DNA of 64,000 nt from Pycnococcus provasolii. Taxonomy: Eukaryota; Chlorophyta; Pseudoscourfieldiophyceae; Pseudoscourfieldiales; Pycnococcaceae. Below, in pieces: positions 29,129-37,963 of this stretch (position 1 is its first letter; every line of letters starts with the position of its first letter). Made by a program: the position numbers and the translations under genes. The notes under the pieces are model-generated. The model searched no databases. It worked only from the letters and a program-made list of their open reading frames with translations, and had not been told where the DNA came from. The stretch lies in the NCBI GenBank assembly GCA_938743325.2, contig OW568880.1, forward strand, positions 434,001-498,000. The letters run 5' to 3'.

Positions 29129-32100
29129 ATGTCTGCTCCGCGTCCGCCGCTCGCTGAGATCTCTTTCGTTGATAACACACTTGCACTTGGCTTTGGGGTG
29201 GATGTAACTCGTCATCCTTCTGAGAAGAGTCGTCCTAGAGTTCGTCGGAAAATACTCAAGTGGCTGGGACTGAAAAAAGAAAAGAAAACTTGTCTTAAGT
29301 CTTTGGGGTCTGCTCCTTCTTCGGACGTTTGCAGGGAAAGTTTGCACGACCTTAAGGGAAATGTGTCTGACGTTCCTTCCAGGGAACATGTCGACTCAGC
29401 TGCACAAGACTTCAGTCGGGCCAACTCCGCCCTCGCATCCTCCTCCTCCTCCTCCTCCTCCTCAAAGTCGCCAGAAGAACAAAAACAAACAAAATCTGCC
29501 GGCGACAACTCCTGGCGCAAGATGACCGCGACGCAGTACGAAAAGTACGTCGCGAAACTACTCGTCGACATCGAACACGAAACGACGACTAAACTTGCAA
29601 CGGAAACTCTCCTGAACATCGCGAAACAACTCGACGGCGCGGGACTCAGGAGATTCGTGCCGCAAATATGCTGCGAGAGCGCCGACCCGAGGCACGTACG
29701 TGGGGCAAACACGCTCAAGCTCTTCGGAAGCATGCCAGCAGCCTGCGGCGAAGCGCTCGTGCCGTACGCGCGCGTCATCACAGGAGCACTCGTGCGAACG
29801 TTTCGAGCACTTCCCGTCGCCGCCTTGTCAAAGAGAACAGCCGCGCAGGACGAGGCGGCAGCCGCAGCAGCTCCAACACCTGCGTGGGAAAGCGCACTTT
29901 CCGTCGGAACGTCCGAGAGGTGCCGCCTAATATCAGACGCCGTGCATGCGCTCGTCACGCAGCTTGGCGCGGCGAGCAGGCAGAAGGTTCTCGGAGATGT
30001 CGTCAGCGAACTGTCGCTCTTCCTGGACGATCCCACCGACACCGTGTGCTTCGGGGCTGCCGAGGCACTGCTGCGCGTGCTGCGCTCGGACGAGGCGATG
30101 CTAGGCCAAGGAGGACGCGGCGCAGGAACGCCACGTAAAATCAGAGCGACACCCGCGAGCAGCGGTGCGGTGGGAAGCGTGCTTCGTGCGTGCGCGCGTA
30201 GCCTGTCAGCACAGTGCGATCGGCCATGGATGCAGTCGTATCTTGCACTTGCACACGCCGCGCTGCAGCGCGGCGCATTGCCGCGACCGCTAGACTCTGT
30301 GGCACTCGCGAATGCCGTCGCGAGACACCTAACCGTGAGGATGTCCGCCGACGCGATGTCCGACCTGCTCGGATTGCTGGAGGAACTGTGGGAAATCAAC
30401 GTGGCGAACGACGAAATTCAGGACGACTTGCGCGAAGCTTGGACGTCCGTTTGCTCAGCTCTGGTACCCCTCGCGGCTGGGTCAAAGCGCGCTCGATCGC
30501 TCCTAGCGATGCTGCCCGGCGGCGCATCAATCGCACATCTCAACGCGGACATGACGCCGGCATCTCCAGATGCCGCGGCGATGGCAGTCGATGGCGCTGC
30601 GGCAACGAGCACGCCATCGCCCCCAATGACGAGTCGCAGGCTTAGCAATTCGCCCCCAGCGCAGTCAAGGATGGCAAAGTTGTTTAGCGGATGGCCTGGT
30701 TGGCCTCTGCTCAAAGCGCGCACGCCGCGGAAGACAGATGGCCAGAGTCCGCTGAATGAAGTTGATTTGCAGACGTCCGTGCCGAGCGAGGTTGCTACAG
30801 CGTCACGCCCGCTCTTTGCTCGTGCCGCTGGCCTCGGGTACGCTCCAGCCATGTACCGTCTCGCCGAACTTGACTTGCAAGGAGACCCTGACGCGGCGGA
30901 GGCTCTAAATACCAAGCGTGCAGCCATACGGCTCGGGTACGTGCCCGGGCAAAGGTACGGCCCACAGACAGCGGTGGGTGGAATCATGCCGGTGGACTCG
31001 AGCGGTACGGGTGCGGCAAAGGCAAATTTCACGCCAGACTTCAGCGCGTTTGTCGCGGCTGCGCAGAGGGAAGGCACTCCACACGCATGCTTCGGACTTG
31101 GGCATTGCCTAGAATACGGCCTTGGGTGTCCGTGCGACTATGTTGCGGCGGCAGAGTGGTACGGCAAGGCAGCTGAGGCTGGCCATGCTCCCAGCATGCA
31201 CTCGCTCGGTCTCCTGTACGAGACCGCGCGCGTCCCACCCCCGGCGTCTTCGCCGTCGGCAGAACGCGCACTCGTAGCATCCGCGGAAAAACATTCGTCT
31301 CATTCAGCCTCACCGCCAAATGAGTCTGTTTCAGGCCGAGACAGCATTCACCAGTCGTGTTCATCCAGAAGTAGCAGTGGTGGTAGCGAGCATATGGAAG
31401 AGTCTGTCGGGTCAGCGGGAAACGAAGATGCATCGTGGGAACCAGCGATGCATTGGAAAGGTTGGCCAGGTGGTGAACCACCTCAGATCACTCCCTCTAC
31501 GGTCGCATCCGTGCGAGTGTCAGTGAACTGGAATCGGCCGACGCCGCACATTGGATGTCATTTCGACGATACACCCGCGGCGTCGCATATTCAACAAAAC
31601 GGGCAACCATCGCAGGCGGCAGCGGCATTCACCCCGCTGTCACCCATTACGGCATCTGAGCACCTGGTGGAAGAGCCCATTCCAATCGATGCACTTGATC
31701 ACGAAGACATATCTTCCTCCCCCGCTGCTCCGCGCGATGCAGGCGAAACGGTGGGATCACCGTTACTGTCTGCGCTGGTGGATGACTGGAACGCCCCGGC
31801 TGACTGGAACGCGCGGCTGTCCATGTCTCCGATTGCACCTGTCGTGCAGCCATCGGAAGACGTCGATCGATCGTGCTCCCCGGTGCCACCCGAAGATCGT
31901 CAGGCTCTCGAGCGAAAGCCTATAAGGGGGCAGGCCACGAAACGGGCGGCATCCATGTCGCCACGCGAGGAAGCACCTCCATCGCATGCCAACAATTGCT
32001 CCGCCACGTCAAAGGAACGTCTGGCCAAGCCAACAGTAGCGCCCGCACCGAAGATGACTCGCAAATCTCTCGCAGCAACCGAAGCTGGTAGAGCACGTCG

Positions 32101-33967
32101 AGCGCGTGCTGCAGCCATGGCGGCGGAAGAAGAGGATCCGTACGCCGCCGCACGTGAGAGACTTCGTCAACAGCGCGAGAAGCGCACGTCGTACGGTCAC
32201 GTTGTTTCGGCACTGAACAGGGCTCGGAAGGCTTACCTGTCAAAAGCGGCGGCAAATCGCGGGGAGGCTGCGAAGAAGAAGAGCGGGGTAGCCTTTGGCC
32301 GCACAACGAATGCGGGCGACGTAACAACGAGCCTTGGTCCAACTGGCAGTGCTCGACGAGCCACCCTGGATGGAAACTTGTTCCGCGCGAGATCGTGCGA
32401 TACACCGGGATCAAACAGAGACGGTGAGACGACGCCACGTGAGCAGCTTCGCGAGTTCCTTACTCGGGCAGCATCGCCTCTGAATCAGCGGCAGGATGAG
32501 TCTGGTGGCATTGCAATGGATGTGCAAGACAGCACGGTGTACGAGCCGTTCACGTTCACCATCCCGCGGGGAGCAGATGGTGCTGTTCGCAACCCGCTCC
32601 TTCGCTCGGCAAGCACGCCCGCGCCGCACTACCAGGCGGTGACCATTCAAAGCCCTGACAACAGTGCAGTCTTCCGTTCTCCCACCCCCTCTTGCGACAG
32701 CGCGGAGGAAACCAATGCGAAACTTCACAACAACGCCATCGACATTTCCAGCGCCGAGGCGGTGGTCGCCGTTCTCGCCAGCTTTCCTGGAATGACTGGC
32801 GGTGCGCCAACTCCATCTTCTTCTTCTTCTTCTCTCTCAGCCTCACCAGCTGCGACGGAAAGCCAGTCTAGACCTAGCTTGGCGGCTGCGGTGGAGCAGG
32901 AAATTGATGCGCTTGCCGCGTTGATGGCGACGCCAGCGCCACCGCGCAACGACGCGTCAACGTCGTCAAGATCCACTTCGGTGACACCTGAGATGGAAAA
33001 GGCTGTCGACGCGATCGTTGAGGCTCCGTTGGAGGACGATGCGTCGTCGACACCATCTTCGCAGGTGCCCTCAGGACCAGTCACGCCGGAGACGGAAGAT
33101 CGCGCAACGCCTGGATCTCAGGTTCTGGCAAAGCCCGCAACGCCGAGCGACACTTCAGCCGTCGTAGCGGCTGTTCTGGCCGAAGAAATGACAGCTGTTG
33201 CGCAGGAGCTCGTGGAGTTGGAGATGCCTGTATCGCATGGTGGTGAACAGGTTAACGAGCTCACTTCGGAGATGATGAAAGATGCAGAGGCGATGACATC
33301 GGAGCTGATGAATGAGGCGGAAGCTTGGGCCGCAAAGGCTGGCTTGGTGCTTGTATCTCCACCAGCCTCTGGCAGCGGTGGTGGCGCATCGTCCCTGGAC
33401 CTTAAGGAGGCGGAGGCTATGGCAGCTGACGCGGCACTCTTGCTCGGTAAAGAATGTCCCGCTGCTAATGGTGCAGGTTCGTCCATCGATCTGGAGGAGG
33501 CTGAGGCGTGGGCAGCCAATGCTGCCAAGCTATGGTCTCAGGAGGCTAGCATCATCGATGGACAAACGACCTCTTTCGTGCCATCGTCCCATTCGCTGAA
33601 CAGTTCTTCGCCTAAGCAGTCATGTCCGTCGGCACGACAGGGCGACATTAACATCGTCGCCTTACTGCGCGATGCCGGCCAAGTTGTGGTCGATGTGCTC
33701 AGCCGTGATGAGGTTGCTCATTCCCTTGCTATAACAAAATCGCTTGCGCGCACATCCATGCGCATGATGATAGCAGCGCTACGATCACCAGCGTTGCGTC
33801 ATTGGCTGCATGTGATCCGCGCGCAGCTTGCCGACGCTTCGGAGGTGGAGCCGATGAATCCCTTGGCACTCGCCATTGCACGCGCGTTGGACGCGACGCT
33901 CATGGCTGCTGCGATGGTGATCGCCATGGCACCTGGCGTGCTCTTCCGGTTAAGTGCTGCGGCGTGA
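29129..33967 (+). CDS. TOG/HEAT plus Sel1-repeat protein with C-terminal hydrophobic tail
   Basis: 1612 residues from the ATG at 29129. Residues 130-330 form helical repeats like the TOG array of plant TORTIFOLIA1/SPIRAL2 microtubule proteins (LATETLLNIAKQLDGAGLRRF, AVHALVTQLG, TDTVCFGAAEALLRVL). Residues about 560-700 hold Sel1-like units (RAAGLGYAPAMYRLAELDLQG; HACFGLGHCLEYGLGC, AAEWYGKAAEAGHAPSMHSLGLLYE). The middle and C-terminal half are long, Ser/Pro/Ala-rich and probably disordered, with short repeats (EAEAWAAKAGL, EAEAMAADAAL, EAEAWAANAAKL) around residues 1390-1475. The last 25 residues (LDATLMAAAMVIAMAPGVLF) could be a tail anchor. A membrane-tethered microtubule-binding role is inference. 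TGTAA lies 22 bases past the stop. Confidence 0.8.
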   Translation: MSAPRPPLAEISFVDNTLALGFGVDVTRHPSEKSRPRVRRKILKWLGLKKEKKTCLKSLGSAPSSDVCRESLHDLKGNVSDVPSREHVDSAAQDFSRANSALASSSSSSSSSKSPEEQKQTKSAGDNSWRKMTATQYEKYVAKLLVDIEHETTTKLATETLLNIAKQLDGAGLRRFVPQICCESADPRHVRGANTLKLFGSMPAACGEALVPYARVITGALVRTFRALPVAALSKRTAAQDEAAAAAAPTPAWESALSVGTSERCRLISDAVHALVTQLGAASRQKVLGDVVSELSLFLDDPTDTVCFGAAEALLRVLRSDEAMLGQGGRGAGTPRKIRATPASSGAVGSVLRACARSLSAQCDRPWMQSYLALAHAALQRGALPRPLDSVALANAVARHLTVRMSADAMSDLLGLLEELWEINVANDEIQDDLREAWTSVCSALVPLAAGSKRARSLLAMLPGGASIAHLNADMTPASPDAAAMAVDGAAATSTPSPPMTSRRLSNSPPAQSRMAKLFSGWPGWPLLKARTPRKTDGQSPLNEVDLQTSVPSEVATASRPLFARAAGLGYAPAMYRLAELDLQGDPDAAEALNTKRAAIRLGYVPGQRYGPQTAVGGIMPVDSSGTGAAKANFTPDFSAFVAAAQREGTPHACFGLGHCLEYGLGCPCDYVAAAEWYGKAAEAGHAPSMHSLGLLYETARVPPPASSPSAERALVASAEKHSSHSASPPNESVSGRDSIHQSCSSRSSSGGSEHMEESVGSAGNEDASWEPAMHWKGWPGGEPPQITPSTVASVRVSVNWNRPTPHIGCHFDDTPAASHIQQNGQPSQAAAAFTPLSPITASEHLVEEPIPIDALDHEDISSSPAAPRDAGETVGSPLLSALVDDWNAPADWNARLSMSPIAPVVQPSEDVDRSCSPVPPEDRQALERKPIRGQATKRAASMSPREEAPPSHANNCSATSKERLAKPTVAPAPKMTRKSLAATEAGRARRARAAAMAAEEEDPYAAARERLRQQREKRTSYGHVVSALNRARKAYLSKAAANRGEAAKKKSGVAFGRTTNAGDVTTSLGPTGSARRATLDGNLFRARSCDTPGSNRDGETTPREQLREFLTRAASPLNQRQDESGGIAMDVQDSTVYEPFTFTIPRGADGAVRNPLLRSASTPAPHYQAVTIQSPDNSAVFRSPTPSCDSAEETNAKLHNNAIDISSAEAVVAVLASFPGMTGGAPTPSSSSSSLSASPAATESQSRPSLAAAVEQEIDALAALMATPAPPRNDASTSSRSTSVTPEMEKAVDAIVEAPLEDDASSTPSSQVPSGPVTPETEDRATPGSQVLAKPATPSDTSAVVAAVLAEEMTAVAQELVELEMPVSHGGEQVNELTSEMMKDAEAMTSELMNEAEAWAAKAGLVLVSPPASGSGGGASSLDLKEAEAMAADAALLLGKECPAANGAGSSIDLEEAEAWAANAAKLWSQEASIIDGQTTSFVPSSHSLNSSSPKQSCPSARQGDINIVALLRDAGQVVVDVLSRDEVAHSLAITKSLARTSMRMMIAALRSPALRHWLHVIRAQLADASEVEPMNPLALAIARALDATLMAAAMVIAMAPGVLFRLSAAA

Positions 33968-33988
33968 AAACGTTGGTTGAAAACGTTT

Positions 33989-33993
33989 TGTAA
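33989..33993 (+). terminator. TGTAA polyadenylation signal
   Basis: TGTAA follows the stop of the TOG/Sel1 gene by about 20 bases. The remainder to 34428 is AT-rich; a TATATATAAAC stretch at 34360 and TTGTT repeats at 34400-34430 are visible, with no gene. Confidence 0.45.
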
Positions 33994-34428
33994 TGAATTC
34001 GACAGAGATTTAATTTTTGTTTTTGTTTTAATCATCATATAACAGAAAAAAGATGATATACCTCACCCAGATCCTGTTAGCGTCAACGTATGTTACGTAG
34101 ATTCGCCCTGTGGCCCCCTAGTGAGCCTGAAAGCTTTAGTGATTTCGCAAGCAGTTCAGCCCTCGGAGGGAGTCGGTCTCTTGGTAGCGGAATTTAAAAG
34201 AAAACTCGACGCATTTCCAGCCGCTTTCGCGTTAGGCTTACTCACTGGGCAGGCTTTGAGTTTTTTTTACGTAGTCGTTGAAATGCGTGAAATGCGAGAT
34301 TCGATTCTGAAATGCAACATGTAACCCAGTTACATAACCCTTATGACTCAGCGAATCTATATATAAACAACAACAGTGCGGGCTTTGCATGGTGGATGCG
34401 TTTGCTGTTGTTTGTTGTTTGTTGTTTG

Positions 34429-34947
34429 TTATGACAGAGACTGACGGTGTTGGAAGTGTAATAGTTGCGTAGAGTTTAACTGAATCGAGTTGTGTTCTAG
34501 GAGGACGGATTGGTGTCGGAAGAGTCCCGTTACACTAGCTGACCATTCGAAATAAAATGGACGACGAGAAAGCGGAAGTGTCTCTTCCGTCAATGTTGTG
34601 CGTGAAGAAATCCGCTGCCAATCCCTCCAACTCGGCAGTTGCTCGTCGTCGAAGAGCGCCCATACATGTCCTATGTGAAGTTGCTCGGCCGTTATCGTTT
34701 GGAACACCTCCACCGGCGGCGAAAAGATCGTCTTGCGTGCTCGCGTTGATCGTCGCGGCGTTTCTGCTTGTTGCACACGGTCCCGCTTAGCTGGCGTGCT
34801 CGCGCCCACTGTCGCCACCCTGGCCCACTGCCGTTCCGGAGGAGCTGTTTCCGACGGAGGAACCACCGCACTACTCGCACAGACGCGCGAACTTTGATTG
34901 GCGGCAATCACCAAGCAATCACCGGCCGCAGACGGGTGGTCACTCAT
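34429..34947 (-). CDS. Small protein with a DUF3444-like motif
   Basis: 172 residues from the ATG at 34947; the frame stays open further upstream into the 5' end of the next gene. Residues near the middle read RRSTRARKTIFSPP and then IGHVWALFDDEQLPSW. The latter resembles the start of DUF3444 (VGQVWALYDDxDGMPRxYA), a domain found alone or after DnaJ domains in plants. The rest of DUF3444 is not apparent, so this could be a truncated or spliced copy, or chance resemblance. It is divergent from the BNR gene. Confidence 0.4.
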   Translation of the reverse strand: MSDHPSAAGDCLVIAANQSSRVCASSAVVPPSETAPPERQWARVATVGASTPAKRDRVQQAETPRRSTRARKTIFSPPVEVFQTITAEQLHIGHVWALFDDEQLPSWRDWQRISSRTTLTEETLPLSRRPFYFEWSASVTGLFRHQSVLLEHNSIQLNSTQLLHFQHRQSLS

Positions 34948-35073
34948 CAGGCTGATGATGGAGGCATAGATGTATGTGACGTTGATGTTGACGTTGTTGA
35001 TGTGGATGTGGATAGAACAAAACAAGCCTTGCATGCATGAATGAAGCCATGAAGGAAGGAAGGAAGGGGTTGC

Positions 35074-36549
35074 ATGTTCTCCGCGCAAACTGCAAACCCC
35101 AATTCTCGAGGCCCTCTGCCTTCCCCCTTGAACCTTCCTCGTGGGACCCGCCGTCCGCCGACCGTTCATTTGACGCCCTCCGGGATCCCGCGCGTGTGTC
35201 TCGCGATGGCGCGCGATCGGTGGCTTTTGCAAAAGGCCGCTTCTTTCCACGCGATGTGCTGCCTCTTAATCGCCGTGACGCATCACGTAAGCCTCGTGCT
35301 CGCCGCGAAAGATCTCATTGGATGGCAGGGAGAAACACACACGGTGTCTGACGACGTCGAGGACACGAACGCCGCGGCCGAGGCGGAGGAACTGATGAAG
35401 TTGCGCAGCTCGTTGGCTGGCAAGATCGGGCCTCAAGCAGGCGGCTCGCCCGCGACACGACATGACGTGACGAACCACGACGCGGTGGTGACTACAAGCT
35501 TCGTCGTGGGACCGAAGCCAAAGCACCCAAGCCACCACGCAAGCACGATCGTGGAGCTTGACTCGCCGAAGCACTTGCTCGTTGCGTGGTTTTCTGGCGC
35601 CTTCGAAGGGCGGCCAGACGTAGGTATATGGGTGAGCCGCACGAAGGATGGCGGGAAGACGTGGAGTGAGATGGTGGAGGTGGCGCCACCGGTACGTGGC
35701 ACTCCTATGTGGAATCCGGTGCTCTACTACCACCCGCAGAGCGACGAAGCCGGCAAGGCGCAGGTGGTGCTGTTCTACAAGACGGGTGACCACCCTCGAC
35801 ACTGGAAGGGTCTACTGAGGCGCAGCTTCGACCTCGGGCACACGTGGAGCGAGTCACAGCCTCTACCGCATGGGGCGCTCGGGCCTATTAAGAACAAGCC
35901 GATCTTAGCGCCTGACGGCGTTACGCTGCTCTGCCCGAGCAGCGTCGAGGGTGGTGCGCGCGGCAAGGTTTGGCACGCGACAATCGAGCGCACGCGTGAC
36001 CTGGGCAAGACGTGGCTTCCTCCCATCGAGAAGATCGAGCTCGAGGGTAAGGTGATTCAGCCAACGCTTTACCTGGACTCAAACGACGGCGTGCGCATGC
36101 TCGCGCGAACGCGCCTTCGTTACATGGCGGCATCAAAGGGTGCGATTCCCATGCCCCGCGACGACTCGGCGAGCGCCGCGTCGGCGAGCGCGTCTCACGC
36201 GAACGCGACGCTGCAGCTGGCGACGCTTCCCTGCCCGAACACAGGCCTTGACGCCGTTCGTCTTCGCGACGGTCGCATCTTCCTCGTTTACAACCACAGC
36301 TTCAAGACGGGCATGGCTGGGCGCGGCGTTCTGGGCGTCGCGCTGAGTCTCGACGACGGTGCAACTTGGACGCGCTCGAGCCTGACGCTGGAGGATAGCG
36401 GCGGCCGCGTGCGCGAGTACAGCTACCCCGCCGTGATTGAGTCGAGCGACGGTCTGGTTCACGTTCTGTACACGTGGCGTCGCGCGAATGTTCGCCACAT
36501 CGTCGTTGACGTGAGCAAGCTGAGCCCGAAGATTCACGCACGAGGCTGA
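35074..36549 (+). CDS. Sialidase-like (BNR/Asp-box) secreted glycosidase
   Basis: 491 residues from the ATG at 35074. A better signal peptide begins at the second Met, 35206 (MARDRWLLQK, then CCLLIAVTHHVSLVLA), so the mature product probably starts from there (447 residues). Four Asp boxes of six-bladed propeller sialidases are visible: SRTKDGGKTW, SFDLGHTW, TRDLGKTW and SLDDGATW, at about residues 188, 251, 308 and 424. Blocks such as LLVAWFSGAFEGRPDVGIW, GTPMWNPVLYYHP, IQPTLYLDSNDGVRMLAR and REYSYPAVIESSDGLVHVLYTW match the BNR-repeat-like family common in bacteria and plants. The substrate is not certain; many members act on sugars other than sialic acid. Entry into the secretory pathway is inferred from the signal peptide. 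Confidence 0.85.
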   Translation: MFSAQTANPNSRGPLPSPLNLPRGTRRPPTVHLTPSGIPRVCLAMARDRWLLQKAASFHAMCCLLIAVTHHVSLVLAAKDLIGWQGETHTVSDDVEDTNAAAEAEELMKLRSSLAGKIGPQAGGSPATRHDVTNHDAVVTTSFVVGPKPKHPSHHASTIVELDSPKHLLVAWFSGAFEGRPDVGIWVSRTKDGGKTWSEMVEVAPPVRGTPMWNPVLYYHPQSDEAGKAQVVLFYKTGDHPRHWKGLLRRSFDLGHTWSESQPLPHGALGPIKNKPILAPDGVTLLCPSSVEGGARGKVWHATIERTRDLGKTWLPPIEKIELEGKVIQPTLYLDSNDGVRMLARTRLRYMAASKGAIPMPRDDSASAASASASHANATLQLATLPCPNTGLDAVRLRDGRIFLVYNHSFKTGMAGRGVLGVALSLDDGATWTRSSLTLEDSGGRVREYSYPAVIESSDGLVHVLYTWRRANVRHIVVDVSKLSPKIHARG

Positions 36550-37041
36550 ACATTTTATGTACATAAATAAATTCATACATAAATACTCTATTCTTTCTTG
36601 AGCACCACCACCACCACCACAACACACAAGCACGACACCGGCACGCCTGCATTTATGTCAATAAGTAAGTACGCTTTGTTTGCAAAGAAAGACAAAGAGA
36701 GTGCGACTGTACGATAGTTTGCGAGGCGCAGGATACCACGGCGGCAACAACAAGGTTCCTTGCATGAAATCATGACTTTCATAAAAAGGTTAGACTATCA
36801 TCCTAGACTACATAGTTATGCGTGACATGCTTACCGATGGACCCGACCTCAGTGCGAGTATGTACGATAGGGGATATGCGAAGGGTTCGGGTTAAGGTTC
36901 GGGTTCGGGTTCGGGTTAGGGTTAGGGTTAAGGTTCCCGGGACCATCTATCTCCGCGGGGGGGAAATCTCCCCCATGGTGTTATCTCCCCGTATCTGAAG
37001 AAATTCTCATTTTTGTTTCTCCCGTGCTCTCAAGAGGTGTC
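36550..37041. other. Intergenic region with telomere-like array
   Basis: The first 250 bases are AT-rich 3' UTR-like sequence with a CACCAC repeat (36601-36625). The array at 36883-36936 and a GC patch (36944-36985, CCCGGGACC, GCGGGGGGGAAA) precede the start at 37042. No gene seen. Confidence 0.5.
36883..36936 (+). repeat. Mixed GGGTTC/GGGTTA telomere-like array
   Basis: GGGTTCGGGTTAAGG followed by GGGTTC and GGGTTA units, about nine in all, ending 106 bases before the ATG at 37042. The G-rich strand is sense for that gene. Confidence 0.8.
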
Positions 37042-37836
37042 ATGTCCGTGCAAAGGAGTAATCTTTCCAGGGTGAAAAGGGGTGCTCCTGGTGTCTTGAA
37101 GCAGAGCACTGTACTTCGTTCTTGTCTTCCTGTTTCTGTTTCTGCAGTTCACCAGTGCCAGCAGAAAAGGTCTCTGGTCTCCTTGAGATGTCACGTGCTA
37201 CGTGAATCATCACAACCTGCAAGTTTTGCATCGGCATCAGCATCAGCATCGGCATCAATAGCATCGCAACGTCGTGCTTGTCGACGTCCTTCTTGTCGTC
37301 GTCGTGTGGCGTGCATGTCGTCGTCGTCAGCAGCAGACTCGTCGTTATCGCCTGACGTTGCAAAAGCAAAACAAGTGCTCGCGGATATCAACGCCGTGCG
37401 CGAAAATCTTGACGAGTTTGAGCTGGACGACAACGAACTCAGTCTCATGCTTGAAATGCTTGATTCCACGCCTAAGCAGGGAATGGTCATCGGGTATCGC
37501 GACGCATTCAACCTCGTCTGCGGACTTGGGGAGGGCGCGGACGGGGCAGCCTATGTCGCCGCAGAAGGACTCACTTCGACGCTCACGCTCCTACTCAACG
37601 AGCTCACAGGCTTGCGAGACGAACAGATTTACATCCGTGACCCAGACGGGGAGGCAAATCGAGTAACAAGTGACGTCCTCGACCAGCTTCCCGGACTCAG
37701 CGACGACGACAAGGCACGCCTCGCGCCTGCCATGACTTCCATTGGTGTCTTTGGCGTCGCCGGTGCCGCCTGGAATGGAATCGTCTTGTGCTTGATATTC
37801 ATCACACTCCTTCTGTTCGTGCTACCAAGGCTTTGA
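37042..37836 (+). CDS. Unknown protein, probably plastid membrane
   Basis: 264 residues from the ATG at 37042. The first 100 residues are basic, Ser/Arg-rich and low in acidic residues, resembling a plastid transit peptide; it includes an Ala-Ser run from a GCATCA repeat (37229-37257). The conserved-looking part starts at VAKAKQVLADINAVRENL, followed by NELSLMLEMLDSTPKQGMVIGYRDAF and a helical, acidic stretch. The C-terminus is one strong hydrophobic segment (GIVLCLIFITLLLFVLP) with the end almost immediately after it. I recognise no named family. A small tail-anchored thylakoid or envelope protein is a reasonable guess. Confidence 0.75.
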   Translation: MSVQRSNLSRVKRGAPGVLKQSTVLRSCLPVSVSAVHQCQQKRSLVSLRCHVLRESSQPASFASASASASASIASQRRACRRPSCRRRVACMSSSSAADSSLSPDVAKAKQVLADINAVRENLDEFELDDNELSLMLEMLDSTPKQGMVIGYRDAFNLVCGLGEGADGAAYVAAEGLTSTLTLLLNELTGLRDEQIYIRDPDGEANRVTSDVLDQLPGLSDDDKARLAPAMTSIGVFGVAGAAWNGIVLCLIFITLLLFVLPRL

Positions 37837-37963
37837 CACACATCGATTGCTGGCACAGGAAGCAGCGGCGAAGTTTGATTTTCGTTTTTTGTTGTTGCTT
37901 CGGTTGAAAAAACGGTTGCATCGTTTTCTTCTTTTACATTGTCAAAACAAAAAACAAATCAAA

